From positions 875,501 through 939,500 of the forward strand of contig NZ_CP152407.1 in assembly GCF_038958875.1 (NCBI RefSeq): 64,000 bases of DNA, read 5' to 3'. This DNA comes from Acidovorax sp. FHTAMBA. GTDB lineage: Bacteria > Pseudomonadota > Gammaproteobacteria > Burkholderiales > Burkholderiaceae_C. Of this stretch, positions 33,121 to 41,243 are shown in pieces (positions within the stretch are counted from its first letter, which is position 1; every line of letters begins with the position of its first letter). A program made the position numbers and the translations under genes. Below the pieces are notes generated by a model. It did no database searches and had not been told where the DNA came from. It worked only from the letters and a program-made list of their open reading frames with translations.

Positions 33121-33315
33121 ATGATCCGCTGGTTCCTCGTCATCTTCCTGGCCCTGATGCTGATCAGCTGGCTGTCGCCCTTTTTACGGCGCATGGGGTT
33201 TGGGCGCCTGCCGGGAGATCTGCGGTTTCGCTGGCTGGGGCGCGACTGGGATGTGCCGGTGGCGTCCACGCTGCTACTGAGCTTCGTCCTCAGCCTTCTG
33301 GTGAAGTGGCTTTGA
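33121..33315 (+). CDS. DUF2905 small membrane protein
   Basis: This 64-residue protein starts at the ATG at 33121 (MIRWFLVIFLALMLISWL). Two hydrophobic segments flank the conserved middle FLRRMGFGRLPGDLRFRWLG, which is the hallmark of DUF2905. It should be an inner-membrane protein of two helices; its function is unknown. It converges with otsA, 32 bases apart, and no clear terminator lies between them. Confidence 0.88.
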   Translation: MIRWFLVIFLALMLISWLSPFLRRMGFGRLPGDLRFRWLGRDWDVPVASTLLLSFVLSLLVKWL

Positions 33316-33347
33316 ACCCCGCCCGCAGCATGGTACCTGCCCGCCTG

Positions 33348-34727
33348 TTATTCCTCTGAATTTTGCAGGGCGCTCAGAAAGGTCTTGCGCCACCAGTGCA
33401 CGTCGTGCTGGCGGATACGCGCCATGAGTTTCTGGTGACGCGCCTGCCGCTCCACCAGCGGCATTTGCAGCGCCAGCTGGATGGTGTCGGCCATGCCCTG
33501 CGTATCGTAGGGGTTGACCAGCAGCGCTTCCTTGAGCTGCTCGGCCGCACCCGCAAAGCGCGACAGCACCAGCACGCCGGGGTCGTCCGCGTCCTGTGCC
33601 ACCACGTATTCCTTGGCCACCAGGTTCATGCCGTCGCGCAGCGGCGTCACCAGCCCCACCGATGCCGCGCGGCACAGGCCGGGCACGCGTTTGCGCGCGA
33701 CCATGCGGTGGATGTAGCGCACGGGCATCCAGTCGAGCTCGCCATAGTCGCCGTTGACAGATCCGCACAGCCCTTCAAGCTCCTGGCGCAGGTCGGCATA
33801 CGCGTGCACGTCGTCCCGTGTGGGCGAGGCGATCATGATGAGTGTGGCGCTGTTGCGGTTCTCGGGGTAGCGGTCCAGCAGCTCGCGAAACGCGCGCACG
33901 CGGTGCGGGATGCCCTTGGAGTAGTCGAGCCGGTCGATGCCGAGCAGGAGGCGCCGCCGCGAGTATTCGCCGCGCATCTTCTCGAAGGTTTCCACCGCGT
34001 CGGGCGCGGCAGTCAGGCGCGTGAACTCATCCACATCGATGCCGATGGGAAAGGCCTGCACCGCCACCGTGGCGCCAAACGCACGCACCCGCTTGTCGTC
34101 CACCTCCTCGGCGCTGCCCTCGTTGCGCACATAGCGCTTGAAGTGCGCCACATCGGCCTCGCTCTGCAGGCCCACCAGGTCGTAGGCAAACAATGAGCGC
34201 ATCAGCCACTCGTGTTGCGGGATGGCCGCCATGATGAGCGGCGGCGGCATGGGAATGTGCAGGAAGAACCCGATGCGCTGTTTGCAGCCCATGGCGCGCA
34301 GCTCGGCGGCCAGCGGGATCAGGTGGTAGTCGTGCACCCAGATCACATCGTCGTCGCGCAGCAGCGGCAGCAGCTTGCGCGCAAACATCTGGTTCACGCG
34401 CCGGTAGCCCGCGATGTAGCTGGCGTTGAAGTCGGCAAGGTCCAGCCGGTAATGGAACACCGGCCACAGCACGCTGTTGCTGTAGCCGTGGTAGTAGCTG
34501 TCGTGGTCTTCGCGGCACAGGTCCACAGTGGCTAGGGTGACGGCGCCGGCGTTGCGGGTGTGCAACTCGCCCTCACCCGGGGTACCTTCTTCCACCACGG
34601 TGCCGCTCCATCCAAACCACAGGCCTCCCGTCTGGTTGAGGGCCTCGCCCAGTGCCACCGCAAGACCACCAGCGGCGGGTTTGCGGGGGTCTGCGACACG
34701 GTTGGAGATCACGACAAGTCTGCTCAT
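33348..34727 (-). CDS. otsA: Trehalose-6-phosphate synthase
   Basis: The protein has 459 residues from the ATG at 34727 (MSRLVVISNRVADP). A much longer open frame upstream is antisense to the GH15 gene and is rejected. GT20 landmarks: SNRVADPRKPAAGGLAVAL, VIWVHDYHLIPLAAELR, YDLVGLQSEADVAHF, LLGIDRLDYSKGIPHR and PLRDGMNLVAKEYV. It joins glucose from UDP-glucose to glucose 6-phosphate. It is the last of three genes otsB, GH15, otsA on the minus strand, 59 bases after the GH15 gene. Trehalose made here would act as an osmotic and desiccation protectant. Confidence 0.96.
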   Translation of the reverse strand: MSRLVVISNRVADPRKPAAGGLAVALGEALNQTGGLWFGWSGTVVEEGTPGEGELHTRNAGAVTLATVDLCREDHDSYYHGYSNSVLWPVFHYRLDLADFNASYIAGYRRVNQMFARKLLPLLRDDDVIWVHDYHLIPLAAELRAMGCKQRIGFFLHIPMPPPLIMAAIPQHEWLMRSLFAYDLVGLQSEADVAHFKRYVRNEGSAEEVDDKRVRAFGATVAVQAFPIGIDVDEFTRLTAAPDAVETFEKMRGEYSRRRLLLGIDRLDYSKGIPHRVRAFRELLDRYPENRNSATLIMIASPTRDDVHAYADLRQELEGLCGSVNGDYGELDWMPVRYIHRMVARKRVPGLCRAASVGLVTPLRDGMNLVAKEYVVAQDADDPGVLVLSRFAGAAEQLKEALLVNPYDTQGMADTIQLALQMPLVERQARHQKLMARIRQHDVHWWRKTFLSALQNSEE

Positions 34728-34786
34728 CCTTCGATCATCCTTGTAACAAGGCGTGCCGCGGTGTCGGACGCCGCCGCAAATCGCGC

Positions 34787-36592
34787 TCAAATCACGCTGT
34801 CCCAGGGCGCCGACAGGCGCACGGCAGCGTTGATCACGCCCACCATGGAATAGGTCTGCGGGAAGTTGCCCCACATCTCGCGGGTGTCGGGGTGCGTGTC
34901 TTCCGACAGCAGGCCCAGCGGGTTGCGGGCGGCCAGCATGGTCTCGAAGATGGCCCGCGCCTCGGCCTTGCGGCCAATGCGCGCCAGCGCGTCGATGCGC
35001 CAGAAAGTGCAGATGTTGAAGGCCGTTTCGGGCTTGCCGAAGTCGTCGGCCGCCTCGTAGCGGCGCATGTAGGGGCCATCGCACAGGCTTTTCTCCATGG
35101 CCTCCACGGTGCTCACAAAGCGCGGGTCTTTGGGGTCGATGAGTCCCACCTCGGCCATCAGCAGCACACTGGCATCCAGCTCGTGCCCGCCAAAGCTCTC
35201 GGCAAACGCCTGGCGTTCTTCGCACCACGATTGGTCGAGGATCTCGGTGCGCATGCGGTCGGCATGTTGCTGCCAGTGGCTGGCGCGGTCGGCCAGCTGC
35301 AGCGTGGCGGCGATCTTGGCCAGGCGGTCGCAGGCGGCCCAGCTCATCAGGGCCGAGGAGGTGTGCACCCGGGCGCGCGTGCGCAGCTCCCACATGCCCG
35401 CATCGGGCTGGCCGTACACGCGCACGGCGTTGTCGCCCACCTGTTCCAGCCGCTTGAATTCGGCCAGGCCCGCGCGGTGCAGCAGGCGGTGGTCGTGGAA
35501 GGCCTGGGCCGCGCCCAGCACGATGTTGCCGTACACGTCGTGCTGAAAATGCTCGGCCGCCTGGTTGCCCACGCGCACCGGGCCCATGCCCCGGTAGCCC
35601 GCCAGCTGGGGTACGAAACTTTCGGGCAGGTCTTTCTCCAGCCCAATGCCAAAGAGCGGCTGGATATGGCCGCCGCCGCCTTCGACCACCACGTTGCTCA
35701 GCCAGCGCAGGTAGTCCTCCATGGTGCCCACCTCGGAGATGCTGTTGAGCGCGCGCACCACAAAGAACGCATCGCGCAGCCAGCAGTAGCGGTAGTCCCA
35801 GTTGCGGCCGCTGTGGGCGGACTCGGGGATGCTGGTCGTCATGGCGGCCACGATGGCGCCGGTGTCTTCGTACAGCGACAGCTTGAGCGTGATGGCTGCG
35901 CGGATCACGGCCTCCTGCCACTCCAGCGGAATGGCCAGCGCGCGGCTCCAGCTGCGCCAGTAGGCCGTGGTCTCCTGCTCGAAGTGGCGGGCGGTGTCGG
36001 CAATGCCGTCCACCAGCGTCTCGTCGGCGCCCAGCAAGAAGTTGTGTTCGCGCGTGAGCACAAATGCCTGGCCCGACAGCACATGCGACACCGGCGCATC
36101 GGTGGACAGGCGCAGCGTCATGCTCCCGCCCACATAGCGGATGTGGTTGCTGCCGCGCGTGATCCCGGGCGTGGTCTGGCCCCAGTCGTAGCGCACCTTG
36201 AGCGCCACGCGGATGCGCGGCGCACCCTGGATGGGGCGCACCCGGCGCACCAGCGTCATGGGCCGGAAGTAGCGCGAGCGGCTGTAAAAGCGCGGCGCAA
36301 AGTCGGTGATCTCGATGCCGTGGCCCGCCTTGTCGAACAGCTGCGTGCGCAGGATGGCGGTGTTGGGCTCGTACCACTGGTGGGCCGAGGCCAGGTCTTC
36401 GAGTTCGATGGCGAAGTGGCTGCCTTCTTCGCCAGGCTGCAGCAGGGCGTTGAACACCGGGTCGCCGTCAAAACGGGGCAGGCAGCACCACACCATGCGG
36501 GCGTGGTCGTCAATCAGTGCACTGATGGCGCAGTTGCCGATCATCCCGAGGTTGAGCGAGCCCGCTTGGGGGTCGTGGGCGGCGGTATTCAT
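34787..36592 (-). CDS. Glycoside hydrolase family 15 protein (glucoamylase/trehalase-like)
   Basis: The protein has 601 residues from the ATG at 36592 (MNTAAHDPQAG), overlapping the otsB stop as ATGA. An N-terminal beta-sandwich region (about 15-220, with GNCAISALIDDHARMVWCCL) precedes the (alpha/alpha)6 barrel. Barrel landmarks are SGRNWDYRYCWLRDAFF, GNIVLGAAQAFHD and FNICTFWRIDALARIG. Members in trehalose clusters include bacterial GH15 trehalases, so turnover of trehalose or of a related glucan is the likely role. No signal peptide is seen, so it should be cytoplasmic. The specificity is inferred from context only. Confidence 0.88.
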   Translation of the reverse strand: MNTAAHDPQAGSLNLGMIGNCAISALIDDHARMVWCCLPRFDGDPVFNALLQPGEEGSHFAIELEDLASAHQWYEPNTAILRTQLFDKAGHGIEITDFAPRFYSRSRYFRPMTLVRRVRPIQGAPRIRVALKVRYDWGQTTPGITRGSNHIRYVGGSMTLRLSTDAPVSHVLSGQAFVLTREHNFLLGADETLVDGIADTARHFEQETTAYWRSWSRALAIPLEWQEAVIRAAITLKLSLYEDTGAIVAAMTTSIPESAHSGRNWDYRYCWLRDAFFVVRALNSISEVGTMEDYLRWLSNVVVEGGGGHIQPLFGIGLEKDLPESFVPQLAGYRGMGPVRVGNQAAEHFQHDVYGNIVLGAAQAFHDHRLLHRAGLAEFKRLEQVGDNAVRVYGQPDAGMWELRTRARVHTSSALMSWAACDRLAKIAATLQLADRASHWQQHADRMRTEILDQSWCEERQAFAESFGGHELDASVLLMAEVGLIDPKDPRFVSTVEAMEKSLCDGPYMRRYEAADDFGKPETAFNICTFWRIDALARIGRKAEARAIFETMLAARNPLGLLSEDTHPDTREMWGNFPQTYSMVGVINAAVRLSAPWDSVI

Positions 36593-37341
36593 CGGTTTCG
36601 CTCCGGTTGCGGTGGGTTCCAGTGGGTGCGCGCGGCCGAGAGCCAGCCCCGCAATGCGGCGGGCGTCATGCAACGGTGTTGCGCCATGGTCGGGCCCTCA
36701 CCCACCTTGATGCCCCAGCCGCCCAGCGCCTGCACGGCGGCAAAGCCCGCCTCGTCGGTGACGTCGTCGCCCACGAACACCGGGATGCGCCCTGCGAACG
36801 GCGTCTGGGTCATGAAATCGGTGATGGCCCGGCCTTTGTGTACGCCGCGTGGCTTCACCTCGAACACGCACTTGCCGCGCAAAAGCTCTACGCCCTCCAC
36901 GTGCTGCATGGCACTTGCCAGCGCATCGTGGCACAGGGCCTCCAGATGCTGGGCCTGGCGGTAGTGCAGGGCCACGCTCACCCGCTTGTGCTCTACCAGC
37001 AACCCCGGGTGGCGTGCCGCGAGGGCGTGGGCGGCCTGCAGAACGGGCGCCAGGTCGGGCGGTGAAATCGCAGGCAGCGAGATGTCGGCAAGGCGGTATT
37101 GCGCGCCGTGCTCACTGGCCAGCGGCAAGCGCAGAGGCGCCAGAAATCCGTCAATATCGGCCTCGGGCCGGCCCGTCACGATGGCCAGCGCGCCGCCCAG
37201 GTGGGCATGCAACGATGACAGTGTGGGAACCAGCCCCGAGGCGACGCGCACCGCCTCAGGGCGGGGCGCCAGCTCGGTGAGCGTGCCGTCGAAATCCAGG
37301 AAAAGCGCATGCGCCGTTGTCAATTGTGGGAGCAGCTGCAT
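36589..37341 (-). CDS. otsB: Trehalose-6-phosphate phosphatase
   Basis: The protein has 250 residues from the ATG at 37341 (MQLLPQLTTAHA). HAD-superfamily motifs are clear: catalytic aspartates in ALFLDFDGTLTELAP, threonine region in AIVTGRPEADIDGFL, lysine in RGVHKGRAITDFM and the acidic motif PVFVGDDVTDEAGF. It removes phosphate from trehalose 6-phosphate. It is the first gene of the trehalose cluster, coupled to the GH15 gene by a four-base overlap. The 196 bases before it, shared with the divergent trxC gene, should contain the promoter. Confidence 0.94.
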   Translation of the reverse strand: MQLLPQLTTAHALFLDFDGTLTELAPRPEAVRVASGLVPTLSSLHAHLGGALAIVTGRPEADIDGFLAPLRLPLASEHGAQYRLADISLPAISPPDLAPVLQAAHALAARHPGLLVEHKRVSVALHYRQAQHLEALCHDALASAMQHVEGVELLRGKCVFEVKPRGVHKGRAITDFMTQTPFAGRIPVFVGDDVTDEAGFAAVQALGGWGIKVGEGPTMAQHRCMTPAALRGWLSAARTHWNPPQPERNR

Positions 37342-37537
37342 GGGCCAAACCTTAGCAGACACGGCGAAACTGACTGCGGGGCAAGGGTGTTTCCTCGCGG
37401 TGGATGGCGTGCTGGCTGGGGGAAGGCACCGGCCCACCAGGGTTCATTGCGGGGTGCGTCACGCCTTGAAATTCAGGGAGCGCGGTGCCATCTGCAAACC
37501 ACCGGGTGCCTGTCACCCCCGTTTCTGATTACCGCCC
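37342..37537. other. Divergent intergenic region between otsB and trxC
   Basis: This stretch should carry the promoters for the trehalose cluster and for trxC. No strong sigma70 boxes, palindromes or repeats were recognised in it. Confidence 0.3.
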
Positions 37538-37975
37538 ATGACCGAAGCACTGCACATTGTCTGCCCCCATTGCCACACCACCAATCGCGTGCAGAGTGCC
37601 GACCTGGGCAGCGCGCCTGATTGCGGCAAGTGCCACCAGCACCTCTTTGCTGGCGCGCCGCTGGAGCTTGATGCCACCAGCTTTGACAAACACGTGGCGC
37701 GCAGTCACATCCCGGTGCTGGTGGACTTCTGGGCTCCGTGGTGCGGACCCTGCCGCCAGATGGCGCCTGCGTTTGCGCAGGCGGCCCGCGAGCTGGAGCC
37801 CCGTGTGCGCCTGGCCAAGCTCAATACCGAAGACCAGCAGGCCATCGCGGCGCGCTATGCCATCAGCAGTATTCCGACCATGATCCTGTTCCAGCAGGGA
37901 CGCGAGGTGGCGCGCATTTCCGGCGCGCTGGGGGCTGCAGACATCGTGCGCTGGGTGCGTACCACCGCAGGTTGA
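37538..37975 (+). CDS. trxC: Thioredoxin 2 (zinc-binding N-terminus)
   Basis: The protein has 145 residues. The N-terminal zinc module has two CxxC pairs (CPHCHTTNR and CGKCHQHLF), and the thioredoxin fold follows with active site FWAPWCGPCRQMAP and the cis-proline region SIPTMILF. TrxC reduces protein disulfides and in E. coli belongs to the oxidative stress response. Its stop is ten bases from the end of the convergent DoxX gene of the bufferin operon, so it is a neighbour but not part of that transcript. Confidence 0.95.
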   Translation: MTEALHIVCPHCHTTNRVQSADLGSAPDCGKCHQHLFAGAPLELDATSFDKHVARSHIPVLVDFWAPWCGPCRQMAPAFAQAARELEPRVRLAKLNTEDQQAIAARYAISSIPTMILFQQGREVARISGALGAADIVRWVRTTAG

Positions 37976-37985
37976 TGCGCAGCGG

Positions 37986-38459
37986 TCAGCGGATTCCCAG
38001 CACGCGGTCCGCCGACACGCTGCCTGCGCCGCGCCCCACCAGGTACAGCATCAGCCCTGCCCATGACAGATGGGTGGCCCACGCATCGGGGTAGACAAAC
38101 ACCTGGATGATCAGTGTCATGCCCAGCAAGGCCAGGGCAGACAGGCGGGTGAACAGGCCCAGCACCAGCAGCACCGGAAACACATGCTCGGCCACGGTGG
38201 CCATCTGCGCCGCCAGATCGGGCGGCAGCAGGGGCAGCCTGTATTCCTCGCGGAACAGCATGTAGGCGCTGTCGGAGATGGTGAACCAGCCATCGACCTT
38301 GGTGCGGGCCGACATCCAGAAGATGCCTGCGATGGCCACCCGGTTGACCAGCGCCAGCAGGCTGTGCGGGGTAAGCCATGTGGCGGTGTCGGCCAGGCGC
38401 GCGCCCAGCCCGCGAGGGCCCTTGGGAGGTACAGCGGGCACGTGTGTGCGGGTGGTCAT
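37986..38459 (-). CDS. bufD: DoxX-family membrane protein of the bufferin operon
   Basis: The protein has 157 residues. Four membrane helices are expected, with the DoxX-type stretches NRVAIAGIFWMSARTKVDG, VLLVLGLFTRLSALALLGMT and WATHLSWAGLMLYLVGRG. It starts ten bases after bufC and is the last gene of the bufABCD transcript. A DoxX gene at this place occurs in other bufferin-type operons, where it may act in electron transfer or membrane export; this role is not established. The gene symbol follows that operon naming and is by context. Confidence 0.8.
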   Translation of the reverse strand: MTTRTHVPAVPPKGPRGLGARLADTATWLTPHSLLALVNRVAIAGIFWMSARTKVDGWFTISDSAYMLFREEYRLPLLPPDLAAQMATVAEHVFPVLLVLGLFTRLSALALLGMTLIIQVFVYPDAWATHLSWAGLMLYLVGRGAGSVSADRVLGIR

Positions 38460-38469
38460 GAAGGGCTCC

Positions 38470-39243
38470 TCAGCATGGTCGTGAATCGGTGGGTATCAAT
38501 GCGCCTGCGTCCAGCAAGGTGTTGATCAGCGCCGCAAAGTCTGTGGTGGGTTCGACACCCAGCGCCGAAGTGGCGGCGGCCTCCAGCGCGTGACCCTGGG
38601 CGCAGGCGTCCAGAAAAGCCACTCCAGCGCGCGACAGGGGGTGCCACACCACTTCTGCATGGGGCCGGGTGAGCAAGGCGCCATCGCCAGTCCACTCCAG
38701 CGGCTCTTTGGGTGTCAGGCCGTCACGGTGGCTTTGCCACAGGGTGTACGCAGGATGTTCGTCGCTCCAGGCCCAGCGCGTGGCGGGGTGGGGGCGCAGT
38801 CGCATCAGGGGCAATGTGTCGGGCGTCTGCTGTGCCAGCCAGTCGCGGCCAAGTGTGGGGGTATGGGCGGTAGCGTCTGCCGCCAGATGGCATTCGGTCC
38901 AGCAGCGGTCCAGGCGCGCCACGGCACTCAGGTAGGGCAGCTCGGCCGCCGGTGCAAACCCGGTCAGAAAGTCGGCAAACCCCGCGCCGTAGTCCACCAG
39001 CAGGCCGTCAAGTGGCGGCCGGGCGCGGGCAAACACCCCCGCAGCGGCGCGGAGCCACTCTTCGCCCACCAGCTGGCACACCGTGGGGTAGTTGGCCTGC
39101 AGCGCATCGATGCAGCCTTTGAGCGCGGTGTTGCGGTACACGGCAAAGCCCGGTTGGCATTCCAGCGCAGACAGCCACGGTGCTTGCGCAGCACGGCCGA
39201 GCAACGCGGCAGAGAAGTCGTCCTGGAAGGCGCTCAGCTGCAT
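38470..39243 (-). CDS. bufC: DUF2063 protein, partner of the bufferin maturation enzyme
   Basis: The protein has 257 residues from the ATG at 39243 (MQLSAFQDDF), overlapping bufB by ten bases. The start LQ-type sequence with DDFSAALLG, followed by GFAVYRNTALKGCIDALQANYPTV (split here: GFAVYRNTALKG and CIDALQANYPTV), is the DUF2063 pattern. Proteins of this family bind the peptide precursor and present it to the DUF692 oxidase. The C-terminal half (about 110-257) is a second domain seen in BufC/HvfC-type proteins. Tight overlap with bufB supports a complex of the two. Confidence 0.85.
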   Translation of the reverse strand: MQLSAFQDDFSAALLGRAAQAPWLSALECQPGFAVYRNTALKGCIDALQANYPTVCQLVGEEWLRAAAGVFARARPPLDGLLVDYGAGFADFLTGFAPAAELPYLSAVARLDRCWTECHLAADATAHTPTLGRDWLAQQTPDTLPLMRLRPHPATRWAWSDEHPAYTLWQSHRDGLTPKEPLEWTGDGALLTRPHAEVVWHPLSRAGVAFLDACAQGHALEAAATSALGVEPTTDFAALINTLLDAGALIPTDSRPC

Positions 39244-40085
39244 GGGGCCTCCTCGGGCTGCGTCGCTGTGAGCGCGCTGTGGGCCTGGTCGCGCTCTGCC
39301 AGCAGTTCGCAGAAGGCGGGCAGCTGGTCGTCCCGCTCGACGAGGGTGGGCACGGGGCCGGTGCGAGCGATCACCTGCGCGTACAGCGCCCATACCCCGG
39401 GGGCGATGGGCACATCGTGGCTGTCGATCAGCAGGGCATGGCCATGCACCGGGTCGGCATGGTGGCCTGCCAGGTGGATTTCGGCCACGGCGCGCAGGGG
39501 GAACGCATGGAGGTAGGCGTGCGCGTCAAAGCCCAGGTTGTTGGCGCTGACGTACACGTTGTTCACGTCCAGCAGCAGGGCGCAGCCGGTGCGCCGCACG
39601 AGTTCTGCAAGGAAGTCGGTCTCCAGCCAGTCGTGGCCGTCGATGTGCAGGTAGTGCGTGGGGTTCTCGATGGCGATGGGGCGTTGCAGCACGTCCTGTG
39701 TGCGGGCGATGTTGTCTGCGATGCGTTGCAAGGCAGCCTGCGTGCGCGGAAACGGCAGCAGGTCGGGCAGGTACTGCCCGCGCCAGCTGGACCAGGCCAG
39801 GTGTTCTGAAATGATGACGGGCTCCACCCGCCTTCCAAGGGCGGCCAGCCGCGCCAGGTGAGCCTCGTCGGGCGGCGAATCGGCTGCAAGCGACAACGAC
39901 ACGCCGTGCAGTGCCACGGAGTGGCGCGCGCGGATGGCCTCCAGCCAAGCCACGCGGGGGCCGCCATCGGCCAGGTAGTTTTCAGGGTGCACCTCCCACC
40001 ACAGCCCCGGGGCGGTGCAGTGCAGCGCCTCGGCATAGTGCTGGGGCTTGAGGCCCAGGCCGGCGGTGAGAGAGCACTGGGCCAT
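39234..40085 (-). CDS. bufB: DUF692 multinuclear iron oxidase (MNIO), bufferin maturase
   Basis: The protein has 283 residues. It is a TIM-barrel MNIO with likely iron ligands in WWEVHPENYL, VALHGVSLSL, ISEHLAWSSW, IENPTHYL, LLDVNNVYVSANNLG, EIHLAGHHAD and LIDSHDVPI. Enzymes of this family modify cysteines of ribosomally made peptides; the bufferin branch turns cysteines into thiooxazoles that bind copper. It starts three bases after the stop of the small cysteine-containing precursor and overlaps bufC. The substrate is therefore very probably the product of the gene just upstream. Confidence 0.92.
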   Translation of the reverse strand: MAQCSLTAGLGLKPQHYAEALHCTAPGLWWEVHPENYLADGGPRVAWLEAIRARHSVALHGVSLSLAADSPPDEAHLARLAALGRRVEPVIISEHLAWSSWRGQYLPDLLPFPRTQAALQRIADNIARTQDVLQRPIAIENPTHYLHIDGHDWLETDFLAELVRRTGCALLLDVNNVYVSANNLGFDAHAYLHAFPLRAVAEIHLAGHHADPVHGHALLIDSHDVPIAPGVWALYAQVIARTGPVPTLVERDDQLPAFCELLAERDQAHSALTATQPEEAPCS

Positions 40086-40088
40086 GGA

Positions 40089-40382
40089 TCAGGCCTTGGC
40101 GGGTGTCAGCGAGCCCATGCCCTTGGGGGTCTTGATGGTGGCGCAAGTGCCTGCGGGCACATACTTCCAGGCGTTGCCCTGGTAGTCCATCTTGGAGGTG
40201 CCTGCGCAGGTGGTGCCGGGGCCTGCGGCGCAGTCGTTCTTGCCCGCCATCGAGACGCCGTAGCACTTCTCCATGGCGGGCTTGGCGCCGTCCATGGGGG
40301 CTGCGTTGGTTTGGGCCATGGCGGCGCCAGAGGTCAGGGCTGCGAGGGCCAGGGCGCCGAGGCTGAGGGTGCGAGTGGACAT
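40089..40382 (-). CDS. bufA: Bufferin-type precursor peptide (DUF2282)
   Basis: This 97-residue protein begins with a Sec signal peptide (about 1-23, ending GAAMA). The mature part holds four cysteines: C40 in EKCYGVSMAGKNDC, C51, C59 in TTCAGTSKMDYQGNAW and C80 in GTCATIKTPKGMG. This spacing and the KNDC, DYQGNAWK and TPKGMGSL motifs match DUF2282 precursors of bufferins, periplasmic copper-binding peptides. A good Shine-Dalgarno (GGAGA) precedes the ATG. Transcription should start from the SigF-type promoter about 90 bases upstream (GTAACC-N16-CGAA). The cysteine modifications are inferred from the family. Confidence 0.9.
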   Translation of the reverse strand: MSTRTLSLGALALAALTSGAAMAQTNAAPMDGAKPAMEKCYGVSMAGKNDCAAGPGTTCAGTSKMDYQGNAWKYVPAGTCATIKTPKGMGSLTPAKA

Positions 40383-40470
40383 GGTACGTTTCTCCGAGGG
40401 TTGGACAAGGGTTGAATCCGACCGGGGTGCTGCGCAGTGGCCGCGTTGAAATACCCGATCTGCGTTGTAA

Positions 40471-40496
40471 TTCGGGCTGCGCAGCAGGCGGGTTAC
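40471..40496 (-). promoter_or_regulatory. SigF-type promoter for bufABCD
   Basis: On the minus strand GTAACC (40496-40491) and CGAA (40474-40471) are separated by exactly 16 bases. This is the pattern reported for Caulobacter SigF promoters. It points toward bufA, with the start site expected near 40465. Its -35 box is part of an inverted repeat (GGGTTACAG and CTGTAACCC) shared with the opposite promoter. Confidence 0.8.
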
Positions 40497-40553
40497 AGCA
40501 CTGCGCAAAAAAAATGCGTGGCGACATGCCGCCAAAGTTTTTTTGCATGGCCT

Positions 40554-40579
40554 GTAACCCATCGGTCCCGGCATCCGAA
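40554..40579 (+). promoter_or_regulatory. SigF-type promoter for sigF-nrsF
   Basis: GTAACC (40554-40559) and CGAA (40576-40579) are separated by exactly 16 bases, pointing toward the sigma factor gene at 40599. The sigma factor therefore probably drives its own gene. The transcript would start near 40585, leaving a very short leader with the GGGAG ribosome-binding site. Confidence 0.8.
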
Positions 40580-40598
40580 TTGCCTTCAGGGAGACACC

Positions 40599-41243
40599 AT
40601 GGAGAGTGTGGAAGAGCGCCTGCGAGGCTTGTTGCTGCAGGGGCTGGATACCGACGCAGCCGCCTACCAGCGCTTTTTGAAAGAGCTGAGTGCCCACCTG
40701 CGCGCCTTCATGCGCCGCCGCCTTGCGCAGCGGCCCGATGAAGTGGAAGACCTGGTGCAGGAAACGCTGCTGGCGGTGCACAACCAGCGCCACACCTACC
40801 GGCCCGACATGCCGGTGACGGCCTGGGCGCATGCCATTGCGCGCTACAAGCTCATCGACTGGCTGCGCTCGCACGCAGTGAAAGAAGGGCGCAACGACCC
40901 GCTGGACGATGCCGACGAGTTGTTTGCCAGCAGCGACAGCGAGGCCGCCGAAGCCCGGCGGGACCTGGGGCAACTGTTGCGCACGCTGCCCGACAAGCAG
41001 CGCCTGCCGATTGAGTATGTGAAGCTGGAAGGTTTGTCGGTGGTTGAGACGGCGCGCCTCACGGGGCTGTCGGAGTCAGCCGTCAAAGTCGGCGTGCACC
41101 GGGGGCTGAAGGCCTTGGCCGGCAGGATCAGAGACATGACTTACGCAAAACAGGGTTCAAGCGAATCGACAGGTGCATCCAAAGGCTCGTCGTTGCAGCC
41201 TGAATTGCGCAAGTCCCAGGAGGAATGGCATGAAAACCGATGA
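40599..41243 (+). CDS. sigF: ECF sigma factor, SigF type
   Basis: The protein has 214 residues from the ATG at 40599, preceded by GGGAG. An upstream in-frame start at 40437 would cross both promoters and is rejected. Region 2 has DEVEDLVQETLLAVHNQR and TAWAHAIARYKLIDWLRS; region 4 has LRTLPDKQRLPIEYVKLEGL and ESAVKVGVHRGLKALAGRI. The last 30 or so residues are unlike sigma factors and are encoded mostly by a 78-bp inverted-repeat element (41138-41215). It overlaps the anti-sigma gene by 14 bases. In Caulobacter, SigF responds to metal stress and controls such a bufferin operon. Confidence 0.92.
   Translation: MESVEERLRGLLLQGLDTDAAAYQRFLKELSAHLRAFMRRRLAQRPDEVEDLVQETLLAVHNQRHTYRPDMPVTAWAHAIARYKLIDWLRSHAVKEGRNDPLDDADELFASSDSEAAEARRDLGQLLRTLPDKQRLPIEYVKLEGLSVVETARLTGLSESAVKVGVHRGLKALAGRIRDMTYAKQGSSESTGASKGSSLQPELRKSQEEWHENR
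41138..41215. repeat. 78-bp inverted-repeat (MITE-like) element in the 3' end of sigF
   Basis: The ends GACTTACGCAAAACAG (41138-41153) and CTGAATTGCGCAAGTC (41200-41215) are inverted repeats matching at 13 of 16 positions. The length is exactly 26 codons, so the sigma factor frame stays open. The element ends three bases before the AGGAGG ribosome-binding site of the anti-sigma gene. No transposase is present and no target duplication was recognised. Confidence 0.55.

Noticed and set aside
34728..36377. Upstream extension of otsA to over 1000 residues
   Set aside because: The added part is a shifted frame within the GH15 gene on the same strand and has no domain; OtsA proteins begin at SRLVVISNR.
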